Source of the DNA: Actinomycetota bacterium
Lineage (GTDB): Bacteria; Actinomycetota; Actinomycetes; Streptosporangiales; Streptosporangiaceae
DNA length: 64,000 nt
Assembly: GCA_019240215.1 (NCBI GenBank)
Contig: JAFAYQ010000020.1
Span: 1-64,000 of the forward strand
Reading direction: 5' to 3'
The position numbers and the translations under genes are program-made. Positions 41,623-50,604 of this stretch are shown one piece after another (the first letter of the stretch is position 1; each line of letters begins with the position of its first letter). Under the pieces are notes generated by a model. The model saw only the letters and a list, made by a program, of their open reading frames with translations, did no database searches and was not told where the DNA came from.

Positions 41623-42292
41623 CCGGCGGGCCGGCTGGCGGGCTGGCCGGCTGCGGGAACCGGCTCCCGGCCCGCATCCGGGCCACGATCGCGGGCGGCG
41701 CGGTCCGCGGCGAACCGGCCGTGTACGGCGGCTGCGGGTCGTACTCCAGCATCAGCTGGGTGGCCTGCGCGACCTCGTCGCCCGCCAGCCGCCCGGCCAA
41801 GGTCAGCGCCATGTCGATCCCGGCCGAGACGCCCGCCGCGGTCACGTACTTGCCGTCGAACACCACCCGCTCGCTGGCCGCCACCGCCCCCAGCTGGGCC
41901 AGCTGCTCCAGCGCGAGCCAGTGCGAGGTGGCCCGCCGCCCGGTCAGCAGCCCGGCCGCCGCCAGCACCAGCGACCCGGTGCAGACCGAGGTGGTCCAGG
42001 TCGTGGTCTGGTCCACCGCCCGCAGCCAGTCGCCGGCCGCCTGCGCACTGGCGGAGTCGCCCACCAGGGCGTCGCTGCCCGGCCCGCCCGGCACCAGCAC
42101 CACGTCCGGCCGGGTCACCTCGGCCAGGGCCGCGTCGGCCACCAGGCCGAGGTCGCCGGTCTCGTCCCGGACCGGCCCGGCCTGCTCGGCCACGAACACC
42201 ACCTCGGCCCCGGGCAGGTGGTTCAGCACCTGGTAGGGCCCGATGGCGTCGAGCACGGTGATCTTGGGGAACAGCACGATCGCGATCTGCAT
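41603..42292 (-). CDS. DJ-1/PfpI family protein
   Basis: DVVLVPGGPGSDALVGD, TTSVCTGSLVLAAAGLLTGRRATSHW. Confidence 0.9.
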   Translation of the reverse strand: MQIAIVLFPKITVLDAIGPYQVLNHLPGAEVVFVAEQAGPVRDETGDLGLVADAALAEVTRPDVVLVPGGPGSDALVGDSASAQAAGDWLRAVDQTTTWTTSVCTGSLVLAAAGLLTGRRATSHWLALEQLAQLGAVAASERVVFDGKYVTAAGVSAGIDMALTLAGRLAGDEVAQATQLMLEYDPQPPYTAGSPRTAPPAIVARMRAGSRFPQPASPPAGPPVTSSAR

Positions 42293-42304
42293 GGGGGACC
42301 CTTT

Positions 42305-43258
42305 CTAAAAGCGTCGCCGGTACTCGGCCGGGGACACGTGCAGCGCCTGCTGGAACGCCCGGCGCATGGTTTCGGGGCTGCGGTAGCCGCAGGCCCGCGA
42401 GATCTGCTCGATCCCGTCGCGGCTGTCCTCGAGCAGCCGCCGGGCGGCCTCCAGCCGCACCCGGTCCACGTAGCGGCCCGGCGGCATGCCGGTCTCGGCC
42501 GCGAACGCCCGCGCGAACTGCCGCGGCGACAGCCGCACCCGCTCGGCCAGCACGTCGACCGACAGGTCGGCGCCCGGGTGCTCGGCGATCCAGTGCTGCA
42601 CGTCGCGCAGCGGCTGGCGCTGGGCCAGCTGGGCGTGCAGGTGGGCGCTGAACTGGGTCTGGTTGCCCGGCCGCCGCAGGAACACGACCAGGTGGCGCGC
42701 GACCGCCAGCGCCGTGTCCCGGCCGTGGTCGTCCTCGACCAGCGTCAGCGCCAGGTCGATGCCCGCGGTGACCCCGGCCGAGGTGGCCACGTTCCCGTCG
42801 CGGACGAAGATCGGCTCCGGCCGCACGGTCACGTCCGGGTACCGCTCGGCCAGCCGCGCGCAGTTGGCCCAGTGGGTGGTCGCCTGGCGGCCGGCCAGCA
42901 GTCCCGCCTCGGCCAGCCGGAACGCCCCGGTGCAGACCGACACGATCCGGTCGGCCGCCGCCCCGGTCGCGCGCAGCCAGTCCACCAGCTCCGGCGCCGG
43001 TTCCCGGGTGCCGGGCCCGCCCGGCACGATCAGCGTGTGCGGGGCCGGGAGGCCGGCCAGGTCGAGGTCGGGCGCGATCCGCAGCCCGCTCCCGGTCCGG
43101 ACCGGACCGCCGCCCACGCTGGCCGTCCTGATCTCGTAGGCGGTACCGTCGCCGGCCGGGCCGACCACGCTGTTCGCGCCCGCGAACACCTCCAGCGGCC
43201 CGGTCACGTCCAGGCTCTGCACCTGGTCGAACAGGACGATCAGCACGTCGCGGCTCAT
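42305..43258 (-). CDS. GlxA-type AraC regulator (DJ-1/PfpI domain + HTH)
   Basis: IVSVCTGAFRLAEAGLLAGRQATTHW plus C-terminal AraC HTH (ISRACGYRSPETMRRAFQQALHVSPAEYRRRF). Confidence 0.93.
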   Translation of the reverse strand: MSRDVLIVLFDQVQSLDVTGPLEVFAGANSVVGPAGDGTAYEIRTASVGGGPVRTGSGLRIAPDLDLAGLPAPHTLIVPGGPGTREPAPELVDWLRATGAAADRIVSVCTGAFRLAEAGLLAGRQATTHWANCARLAERYPDVTVRPEPIFVRDGNVATSAGVTAGIDLALTLVEDDHGRDTALAVARHLVVFLRRPGNQTQFSAHLHAQLAQRQPLRDVQHWIAEHPGADLSVDVLAERVRLSPRQFARAFAAETGMPPGRYVDRVRLEAARRLLEDSRDGIEQISRACGYRSPETMRRAFQQALHVSPAEYRRRF

Positions 43259-43362
43259 CACCCTGGCTATGCTGCCGCGCTCGCCACGTGACCGCAATGA
43301 CAAATTTCCCACCTTTTCTGCCATGGATAAAGGGCTGCCACCGCCGGCCGTATCCTCGCCGC

Positions 43363-43941
43363 ATGGAGCACGGGGTGGTGTGGGTGGTGGCCGGCCCGCC
43401 GGGCGCGGGCAAGACCGCGGTCGCCCGGCTGCTGCTGGCCCGGCTCCGGCCGGTCCCGGCGCTGCTGGACAAGGACACGATGTACGGGCCGTTCGTGGCC
43501 GCCACCTTGGCCGCCGGCCGCCGCCCGCCCGGGGAACGCGAGGGCCCGTGGTACGACGATCACGTCAAGCGGCACGAGTACGACGGCATGACCGCCACCG
43601 CCCGGGAGATCCGCTCGTTCGGCTGCCCGGTGCTGCTGTCGGGCCCGTTCACCCAGCAGATCCACGACGCCGCCCGCTGGCAGGATTGGGTCCGGGACCT
43701 GGGCGGGGACCCGGTCCGCCTGCTCTGGGTCCGCGCCGACGCCGAGACCCTGCGCCAGCGCCTGGCCGGCCGCGCCTCGCCCCGCGACACCGGGAAGATC
43801 GCCGACTTCGCCGCGTTCGCCGCCCGCATGCACCTGGACCGCGAACCGCGGGCCCCGCACCACACCGTCGACAACCGGCTGACCGCCCCGGCCGGCCTCG
43901 GCCAGCAGCTGACCGCGATACTGGCCAGATGCCCCAACTGA
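43363..43941 (+). CDS. P-loop AAA/kinase-like ATPase
   Basis: VVAGPPGAGKTAVARLLL Walker A. Confidence 0.85.
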   Translation: MEHGVVWVVAGPPGAGKTAVARLLLARLRPVPALLDKDTMYGPFVAATLAAGRRPPGEREGPWYDDHVKRHEYDGMTATAREIRSFGCPVLLSGPFTQQIHDAARWQDWVRDLGGDPVRLLWVRADAETLRQRLAGRASPRDTGKIADFAAFAARMHLDREPRAPHHTVDNRLTAPAGLGQQLTAILARCPN

Positions 43942-44291
43942 TTGACGGCCCGAGCCGGGTCACCGCGGCCGGGGAGCCGCCCAAGCTCATCGACGAGTTC
44001 GCCGGCCGGGTGAACACCGGCGAGGCCGGGGTCAGCATCGCCCACATGCGCAGCCCGTCCGGCTGGTCCGAGCCCGGCCAGCGCCCCGAGTTCGACGAGT
44101 ACACGATCGTCCTGCACGGCGCCGTCGTCGTCGACTATGAGGGCGGCCAGCTCACCGTCCAGGCCGATCAGGGCGTCCTCACCCGCGCGGGGGAGTGGGT
44201 CCGCTACAGCACCCCCGGCCCCGACGGCGCGGACTACATCTCGGTCTGCCTGCCCGCGTTCGCCCCCGGCACGGTCCACCGCGATGAGTAA
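43929..44291 (+). CDS. Cupin domain protein
   Basis: EFDEYTIVLHGAVVVDYEGGQLTVQADQGVLTRAGEWVRYSTP. Confidence 0.8.
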   Translation: MPQLIDGPSRVTAAGEPPKLIDEFAGRVNTGEAGVSIAHMRSPSGWSEPGQRPEFDEYTIVLHGAVVVDYEGGQLTVQADQGVLTRAGEWVRYSTPGPDGADYISVCLPAFAPGTVHRDE

Positions 44292-44796
44292 CCGCAACTG
44301 GCGCGACCCCGCCTCCTGGGCCGCCCTGGCCGGCGTCTACGCCGCGGCCCAGGGCGCGTCGGCCTGGGCTGGCCAGCGCGTCGCCCGGCGCGGCCCCCGG
44401 GACCAGTACCGGGAGTTCCGCCAGCCTGCGTTTGCCCCGCCCGGCCCGGTCTTCCCGGTGGTGTGGACCGGCCTGAACCTGACCACCGCCACCTCGGCCT
44501 GGCGCCTGTGGCGAACCCGGCGCGTCGCTGGCCCCGAGGTCCCGCACGCCCAGAGCGCGCTGGCCTGGTGGGCGCTGGCGGTGCTGCTGCGCAGCGGCTA
44601 TGTCCCGCTCGAGTTCGGCGCCCGCCGCTACTGGGCCGCCACCCTCAACTCGGCCCTGCTCTGCGCGGTCATGGCCCGTTACGCCACCGTCGCCCGCCGC
44701 GCCGACCCAACCGCCGCCGCCCTGGCCACCCCCGAGATCGCCTGGACCGCCTTCGCCACCATCCTCAGCGCCGCCATCGCCACCCAGAACAGTTGA
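44284..44796 (+). CDS. TspO/MBR family protein
   Basis: QPAFAPPGPVFPVVWTGLNLTTATSAWRLW; multiple TM segments. Confidence 0.82.
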   Translation: MSNRNWRDPASWAALAGVYAAAQGASAWAGQRVARRGPRDQYREFRQPAFAPPGPVFPVVWTGLNLTTATSAWRLWRTRRVAGPEVPHAQSALAWWALAVLLRSGYVPLEFGARRYWAATLNSALLCAVMARYATVARRADPTAAALATPEIAWTAFATILSAAIATQNS

Positions 44797-44804
44797 CCCG
44801 CCGA

Positions 44805-45269
44805 TCAGTTCCGCGGTGGCGGCAGTACCAGCGTGTTCTGCCCGGCCGCCAGCCACCAGTCCCCATCCCGGTGGACCAGAACATAGAGGGCCATCTCCGA
44901 GAACGTCCCGCTCCCGTCGGCCGCGGGCGGCTGGGGCGGGACCGGCTCGCCGCCGGGGCCGATCGCCACCCGCCGCACCTGGGTCACGATCACGTCGGGG
45001 GCGGGGGAGACGATCGACGCGACCTCGTACCGGGAAGACGGCCCGCCGCGCTGCTTCGCGTTCAGCCGCTGATGGATGGAGTGCAGGGTCTGGTAACCCT
45101 CGACCGTCGCCCCGAACGGGCTGCCCCACAGGATGTCGGCCGCGAAATGCCGGTTGTAGACGCCGGCGTCGCGGGCGTCCAGCCCTTCCTGCAGCTCCGC
45201 GACCAGCGCCGCCACCGCGACGGCGGCGTCCTCCTCGGAAACGCCCTTGTCCGCCAGGGCCGGCCTCAT
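44805..45269 (-). CDS. SgcJ/EcaC-like (NTF2/SnoaL fold) protein
   Basis: LVAELQEGLDARDAGVYNRHFAADILWGSPFGATVEGYQTLHSIHQRL. Confidence 0.8.
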   Translation of the reverse strand: MRPALADKGVSEEDAAVAVAALVAELQEGLDARDAGVYNRHFAADILWGSPFGATVEGYQTLHSIHQRLNAKQRGGPSSRYEVASIVSPAPDVIVTQVRRVAIGPGGEPVPPQPPAADGSGTFSEMALYVLVHRDGDWWLAAGQNTLVLPPPRN

Positions 45270-46282
45270 GCCGCCTCCTCGTCGATGATCAGCAACGTCT
45301 TGCCGACCGCGGTCCGGGCCTCCAGGCCGCGGTGCGCGTCGGCCGCCTGCGCCAGCGGGTAGGTCTGGCCGATGACCGGCCGCAGCCGGCCGGCCGCCAC
45401 CTCGGCCAGCGCCTGGGCGGTGAGCTTTTCGTGCACCCCGGGCGGGAACTGCACCTGCTCGATGCCCTGCACGGTGATGCCCCGGCGAGCAGCATCGCCC
45501 CGGTCGACCGGGGCGAACCCGCCGCTCGGGGCCCCGTGGGCCGAGAACCGGCCGCCGCCCGCGGTGATCGCGAACGCGGCCACCCCGAGCGAGCCGCCGA
45601 CACCGTCGAACACCACTGCCGGCCCGCATCCGCCGGTCACCGCGGTCACCCGCCCGGCCCAGCCGGGGTCGGAGTAGTCGATCACGGCCTCGGCCCCGGC
45701 CGCCCGGACCCGGGCCGCCTTCTGCTCGGCCGCCGTCGCCCCCGACAGCCGCAGCGCCGCCACCACGTGGCCGCCCGCCGCCCGGGCGAGCTGGGTCAGC
45801 AGCAGCCCGAGGCCTCCGGCCGCCCCCAGGACCAGTACCCAGTCACCGGGCCGCACCCCGGTGGCGGCCATCAGGCCGAGCGCGGTCGCCCCGTCGCTCT
45901 TCACCCCGATCGCGTCGGCCAGGCTGACCCCGTCCGGCACCGGCACCAGCTGCCCGGCCGTCACCACCGCCCGCTCGGCGTAGCCACCGGTGCCGCCCCC
46001 GCCCCCGGTCTGGGCCACCACCCGCTGCCCGATCAGGCTGGCGTCCACCTCGGGCCCCGCCGCCCGCACGGTCCCGGCCACCGCGGTGCCGGGCACGTAG
46101 GGCGGCCGGACCGGGAACCACTGGGTGGCCCGGCCGGCCCGGATCGCGGTGTCGATGAACAGCACGTCGGCGACGGCGGCGGCCACCACCACCGAGTCCG
46201 GCCCCGGCTCCGGGTCCGGTACCTCGGCCGGCCGCAGCACCTCCGGCCCGCCGAACTCCCGCACCTCGATGACGCCGCTCAT
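45266..46282 (-). CDS. Zinc-binding dehydrogenase / quinone oxidoreductase
   Basis: PYVPGTAVAGTVRAAGPEV, GDWVLVLGAAGGLGLLLTQLARAAGGHVVA. Confidence 0.92.
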   Translation of the reverse strand: MSGVIEVREFGGPEVLRPAEVPDPEPGPDSVVVAAAVADVLFIDTAIRAGRATQWFPVRPPYVPGTAVAGTVRAAGPEVDASLIGQRVVAQTGGGGGTGGYAERAVVTAGQLVPVPDGVSLADAIGVKSDGATALGLMAATGVRPGDWVLVLGAAGGLGLLLTQLARAAGGHVVAALRLSGATAAEQKAARVRAAGAEAVIDYSDPGWAGRVTAVTGGCGPAVVFDGVGGSLGVAAFAITAGGGRFSAHGAPSGGFAPVDRGDAARRGITVQGIEQVQFPPGVHEKLTAQALAEVAAGRLRPVIGQTYPLAQAADAHRGLEARTAVGKTLLIIDEEAA

Positions 46283-46689
46283 CAGACCACCGCCTCCATG
46301 TCGCGGACCTGCAGGCCGGGCCGGCCGGGGTCGAGGTTGAGCCCGAGCACCCGCCGTGGGTGGATACGGATGAGCTCGGCCGCCCCGCCCGGGAACGGCG
46401 GCGCCCCGCCGGTCACGGTCTCCGCCACCCCGCGGATCTCCAGGAACTGCGCCTCGGCCCCGTAACCGGCCGGGTTGTCCACTTCCAGCGCCACCAGCGG
46501 CTGGCGCCCCACGTTGCGGTACTTGGCGCTCTGGGCCATGTTGAAGCCGTAGATGTCGATCGTGCCGAGCTCGTCGTTGTAGGCGAACCCGACCGGTTTG
46601 ACCTGGGGGCCGCCGTCGGGGCCGACCGTGGCCAGCCGCCCGAGGTGGTACGTGGCCAGGAACTTCTGCTCCGCCTGGTTCAGTGCCAT
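46282..46689 (-). CDS. PPOX class F420-dependent oxidoreductase
   Basis: FLATYHLGRLATVGPDGGPQVKPVGFAYNDELGTIDIYGFNMAQSAKYRNV. Confidence 0.85.
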   Translation of the reverse strand: MALNQAEQKFLATYHLGRLATVGPDGGPQVKPVGFAYNDELGTIDIYGFNMAQSAKYRNVGRQPLVALEVDNPAGYGAEAQFLEIRGVAETVTGGAPPFPGGAAELIRIHPRRVLGLNLDPGRPGLQVRDMEAVV

Positions 46690-46705
46690 GCCGATCACCG
46701 TAAAA

Positions 46706-46723
46706 CCTCAACTAATGTTGAGG
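46706..46723. promoter_or_regulatory. SoxR box (CCTCAACTAATGTTGAGG)
   Basis: 18-bp near-perfect palindrome between the SoxR gene and the divergent oxidoreductase operon. Confidence 0.8.
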
Positions 46724-46764
46724 TCAAGCCGGGCGGCGGGCGCCCAGGGCCGCCAGGGGGCGCC

Positions 46765-47211
46765 GTGACTCAGATCCCGACCAGGACCCGCGAGCTGACC
46801 GCGGGGCAGCTGGCCGAGCGCAGCGGGGTGGCCATCTCCGCGCTGCACTTCTACGAGGCCCAGGGCCTGATCATGGCCCGCCGGACCACTGGCAACCAGC
46901 GCCGCTACAAGCGTGAGATGCTGCGCCGGGTCGCGTTCATCCGCGCCTCCCAGCGGGTCGGCATCCCGCTCGCCAAGATCAGGGGCGCGCTGGCCACGCT
47001 GCCGGCCGGCCGCACGCCGACCCCGGCCGACTGGGCCCGGCTGTCGGCCGCCTGGCGCGACGACCTCGACGACCGCATCCGCCAGCTGCAGAACCTGCGC
47101 GACAAGCTGACCGGCTGCATCGGCTGCGGCTGCCTGTCGATCGGCAGCTGCCAGCTCGCCAACCCGGGCGACGTGCTCGGCAACGAGGGCCCCGGCCCCC
47201 GCAACCTGTGA
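46765..47211 (+). CDS. soxR: Redox-sensitive MerR-family activator SoxR
   Basis: MerR HTH plus CIGCGCLSIGSC [2Fe-2S] cysteine motif. Confidence 0.93.
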   Translation: MTQIPTRTRELTAGQLAERSGVAISALHFYEAQGLIMARRTTGNQRRYKREMLRRVAFIRASQRVGIPLAKIRGALATLPAGRTPTPADWARLSAAWRDDLDDRIRQLQNLRDKLTGCIGCGCLSIGSCQLANPGDVLGNEGPGPRNL

Positions 47212-47262
47212 CCCAGCCTCCGCAACTTGTGACCCAGCCTCCGCAACCTGTGACCCGGCCCC
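47200..47262. repeat. 21-bp tandem repeat, 3 copies, spanning the soxR stop codon
   Basis: cgcaacctgtgacccagcctc at 47200, 47221 and 47242 (each copy carries cgcaacytgTGA). Confidence 0.9.
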
Positions 47263-47275
47263 CAAGATAGGGACC

Positions 47276-48034
47276 ATGCAGATCGCCGATTCGGTGGCCC
47301 TGGTGACCGGGGCCGGACGTGGCCTGGGTCAGGTGTTCGTCCAGGAGCTGACCCGCCGGGGTGCGAAGACCGTCTACGCCGCCGCCCGCGACCCGGCCCG
47401 GCTCGACGGATCCGGGATCGCGGTCGGGCTCGACATCACCAAGCCGGAGCAGGTGGCGGCGGCCGCCGAACGTTGCGCCGACGTGAACCTGCTGATCAAC
47501 AACGCCGGCGTGATGACCAGCAGCCCGTTCCTGGCCGCGCCGACCATGGACGGTGCCCGGCTGGAGATCGAGACCAACTACCTGGGCACGCTGGCCATGT
47601 GCCGGGCGTTCGCGCCGGCCCTGGCGGCCAACCACGGCGGCGCGATCGTCAACCTGCTGTCGGTGACCAGCTTCTTCACCAACCCCGACAACGGCAGCTA
47701 CGGCGCATCCAAGGCGGCCGAATGGTCGCTGACCAACGGGGTCCGCATCGAACTGGCCCACCAGGGCACGCTGGTGGTCGGGGTGCACGCCGGGTTCATC
47801 GACACCGAGATGGTGACCGAGCTGGCCCGTGGCCTGCCCAAGCTGGACCCGCTGGACGTGGTCCGGCAGATCCTCGACGCGGTCGAGGCGAACCAGGTCG
47901 AAGTGCTGGCCGGCGAGCGGACCCGGCGGGTCAAGAGCCAGCTGCCGGACGACCACGAGAAGATCTACCCCGCGATCCAGGCCCGCTGGGACGCCGAGCA
48001 CTGGCCCGCCCAGGACCCCGGCGCAGCAAATTGA
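47276..48034 (+). CDS. SDR family oxidoreductase
   Basis: VALVTGAGRGLGQVFVQELTRRGAKTVYAAARDP, LINNAGVM, YGASKAAEW. Confidence 0.93.
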   Translation: MQIADSVALVTGAGRGLGQVFVQELTRRGAKTVYAAARDPARLDGSGIAVGLDITKPEQVAAAAERCADVNLLINNAGVMTSSPFLAAPTMDGARLEIETNYLGTLAMCRAFAPALAANHGGAIVNLLSVTSFFTNPDNGSYGASKAAEWSLTNGVRIELAHQGTLVVGVHAGFIDTEMVTELARGLPKLDPLDVVRQILDAVEANQVEVLAGERTRRVKSQLPDDHEKIYPAIQARWDAEHWPAQDPGAAN

Positions 48035-48071
48035 GACACGTGACTCCGGCCATCCCGGTTACCGTGCCCCC

Positions 48072-48329
48072 GTGCTCGACGGACTGAGTTACGACGACAG
48101 CGAGCCGCCTTCGATCGGCCTGGTGCCGCCCGGCACCAGCTGGGAGGAGGTGCACGATCACATCAAGATCTCGCACAACTTCCTGCTGGTCGAGACCGAG
48201 CCGGACGGCGAGTACGCGGGCGCCTACTGGACCGGCACCGAGATGGTGGTGCTGGACGACCTCGGGCCGGACCAGGACGAGGCGCTGGACGACTTCCGCG
48301 AGCAGCTCCGCCAACGCGGCGAGCTCTAG
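48072..48329 (+). CDS. Hypothetical acidic small protein
   Basis: VLDGLSYDDSEPPSIGLVPPGTSWEEVHDHIKISHNFLLVETEPDGEYAG...; GTG start assumed. Confidence 0.5.
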   Translation: MLDGLSYDDSEPPSIGLVPPGTSWEEVHDHIKISHNFLLVETEPDGEYAGAYWTGTEMVVLDDLGPDQDEALDDFREQLRQRGEL

Positions 48330-49594
48330 TCCACTATCGCCTGGTAGACCAGCTGCCGCAGCTGCGACCGGATCGGGTAGGCGTTCGAGGGCATCAGCTG
48401 GGTGAAGAACGACGCGGTCAGCTCCTCGGCCGGGTCGACCCAGAACGCGGTGCTGGCCGCTCCGCCCCAGGACAGCTCGCCCGCCGAGGTCGGCACCTTG
48501 CCGCCCACCGGGTCGAGGTTGACCGCCAGCCCGAGCCCGAAGCCGGTGCCCCGGAACGGGGTCTCGGCGTACAGCGGCCGCCCGAACAGCTCCAGGTCCT
48601 GGTTCCCGGGCAGATGGTTGCGGCTCATGTAGGCGACCGTGCGCGGGCCCAGCAGCCGCACCCCGTCCAGCTCCCCGCCCGGGCTGCCCGGCCGGTTCAG
48701 CAGCATCTGGGTGAACCGGTCGTAGTCGGCCGCGGTCGACACCAGCCCGCCGCCCCCGCTGTGCAGGCTCGGCTCGGTCAGCGCGGCCGCCCCCATCGCG
48801 CCGATCTCGGCCAGCTGGCCGTCCCCGCCCAGCGCGTACAGGGTGGCCAGCCGGCCGGCGTCGCTGGTGTGGAACGCGGTGTCGGTCATGCCCAGCGGGC
48901 CGAACACCCGGTCGGCCAGGAACTCGTCCAGCCGCTGGCCCGACACCACCTCGACCACCCGGCCGAGCACGTCGGTCGACACCGAGTAGTTCCACTCCGA
49001 ACCGGGCTGGAACAGCAGCGGCATGCCGGCCCAGGCGTCGCAGGCGGTGGCCAGGTCGGTCCCGGGCGGCCAGGCCCACTCGTAGCCGCGGGCCCGGTAG
49101 ATCCCGTCGACCGGGTGCGAGCGCAGGAACCCGTAGGTGAGCCCGGAGGTGTGGGTGAGCAGGTGCCAGATCCGCATCGGCTCGGCCGCGGGCACGGTGA
49201 CGTTGCGGACGTCGGTCCCGCCGGTGAACACCCGGACGTCGGCGAACGACGGGATCAGGGTGGCGACCGGGTCGTTCAGCTCGAAACCGCCCTCCTCCCA
49301 CAGGATCATCGCGGCCACCGCGGTGATCGGCTTGCTCATCGAATAAATGCGCCACACGGTGTCGGTCTCGACCGGCCGGCCGGCGGCCAGGTCGCGGACC
49401 CCGGACCGGGCCACGTAGGCGAGCCGCCCGCGCCGGTTGACCGTGATCAGCCAGCCGGCCAGCCGCTCGTCGTCCACGTAGCGCCCGAAGTGGCGCCCGA
49501 TCCGGTCCAGCCGGTCCGGGTCCAGCCCCACCTCGGCCGGGTCCACCTCCACCTTGAGTTCACCCACTGCAGCTCCTGCCCACGGCATCGACAA
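48326..49594 (-). CDS. Serine hydrolase / beta-lactamase family protein
   Basis: YSMSKPITAVAAM (SxxK), YSVSTDVLGRVVEVVSGQ (YxN-like). Confidence 0.9.
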   Translation of the reverse strand: MSMPWAGAAVGELKVEVDPAEVGLDPDRLDRIGRHFGRYVDDERLAGWLITVNRRGRLAYVARSGVRDLAAGRPVETDTVWRIYSMSKPITAVAAMILWEEGGFELNDPVATLIPSFADVRVFTGGTDVRNVTVPAAEPMRIWHLLTHTSGLTYGFLRSHPVDGIYRARGYEWAWPPGTDLATACDAWAGMPLLFQPGSEWNYSVSTDVLGRVVEVVSGQRLDEFLADRVFGPLGMTDTAFHTSDAGRLATLYALGGDGQLAEIGAMGAAALTEPSLHSGGGGLVSTAADYDRFTQMLLNRPGSPGGELDGVRLLGPRTVAYMSRNHLPGNQDLELFGRPLYAETPFRGTGFGLGLAVNLDPVGGKVPTSAGELSWGGAASTAFWVDPAEELTASFFTQLMPSNAYPIRSQLRQLVYQAIVD

Positions 49595-49637
49595 ATGAGG
49601 TTGACGTTGACGTTACGTCAACTCCTATCGTCGGCCC

Positions 49638-50393
49638 ATGGCCTGGTCGATCGCTGAGGTGGCCCGGATGTCCGGCGTCACCACCCGCACCCTGCGGCAC
49701 TACGACGCGATTGGCCTGCTGACCCCGGCCTACGTGCACGACAACGGTCACCGGTACTACGAGACGGCCCAGTTGCTGCGGCTCCAGCAAATTCTGCTGC
49801 TGCGCGAGCTGGGGGTCGGCCTGCCGGACATCGCCACCGCGATCGGGTCCGGCCCGGACACGGTGACTGCCCTGCGCCGGCACCGGGCCCGGCTGCTGGC
49901 CGAAAGCAGGCGGCTGGCCGGGCTGGCCGCCACCGTGGCCCGCACCATCACCGAACTGGAAGGGAACTCATCGATGAGCCCGCCGATCAACCGCCCGGAG
50001 AACCTGTTCGCAGGCCTCAACCCGGCCGACTACGACGACGAGGCCCGCGCGCGCTGGCCCGACCAGTACGAGCAGGCCCAGCCGGTGGTGCGGGGCCGGA
50101 CAGCGGAGCAGCAGGAGGCCGAGCAGCAGGAGCTGACCGCCCAGATGATCCGGATGGCCGAGCTGATGACGGCGGGTAAGGCGGCCGCTGACCCCGAGGT
50201 CCAGGCCGAGGTCGACCGGCACTACCGCTGGGTGGCTCGCTACTGGACCCCGAACGCCGCCGCCTACCGCAACCTCGGCCAGCTGTACGTCGACGACGAG
50301 CGGTTCCGGGCCAACTACGACAAGATCACGCCCGGCCTGGCCGCCTACCAGCGCGACGCGATGGCGATCTACGCAGGCGAGCGCCTCCCCTGA
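49638..50393 (+). CDS. MerR family regulator with TipAS-like antibiotic-recognition domain
   Basis: SIAEVARMSGVTTRTLRHYDAIGLL; C-terminal ARWPDQYEQAQ...HYRWVARYWTPNAAAYRNLGQLYVDDERFRANYD. Confidence 0.9.
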   Translation: MAWSIAEVARMSGVTTRTLRHYDAIGLLTPAYVHDNGHRYYETAQLLRLQQILLLRELGVGLPDIATAIGSGPDTVTALRRHRARLLAESRRLAGLAATVARTITELEGNSSMSPPINRPENLFAGLNPADYDDEARARWPDQYEQAQPVVRGRTAEQQEAEQQELTAQMIRMAELMTAGKAAADPEVQAEVDRHYRWVARYWTPNAAAYRNLGQLYVDDERFRANYDKITPGLAAYQRDAMAIYAGERLP

Positions 50394-50587
50394 CCGTCGA
50401 GCTGCTGGCCAGCACCGTCTTGGCCGTCCAGCTCGGCCACCCGCTCGTGCAGCCGGGCGCGGATCTCGTCCGGGCTGTAGGCCCGGCGGCGCCGCTCGGC
50501 CCGGACCACCACCACCCCGGTGGCGGCCACGCCCGCGAAACCGGCCAGGCCCAGGATCTTCCAGGTACGTCCGCTCGACCACTGCAC
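50369..50587 (-). CDS. Small single-TM hypothetical protein
   Basis: TWKILGLAGFAGVAATGVVVVRAERRRRAYSPDEIRARLHERVAE; 3' end overlaps the tipA-like gene. Confidence 0.55.
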   Translation of the reverse strand: MQWSSGRTWKILGLAGFAGVAATGVVVVRAERRRRAYSPDEIRARLHERVAELDGQDGAGQQLDGQGRRSPA

Positions 50588-50604
50588 CCGCCTAGGCTAC
50601 GACC

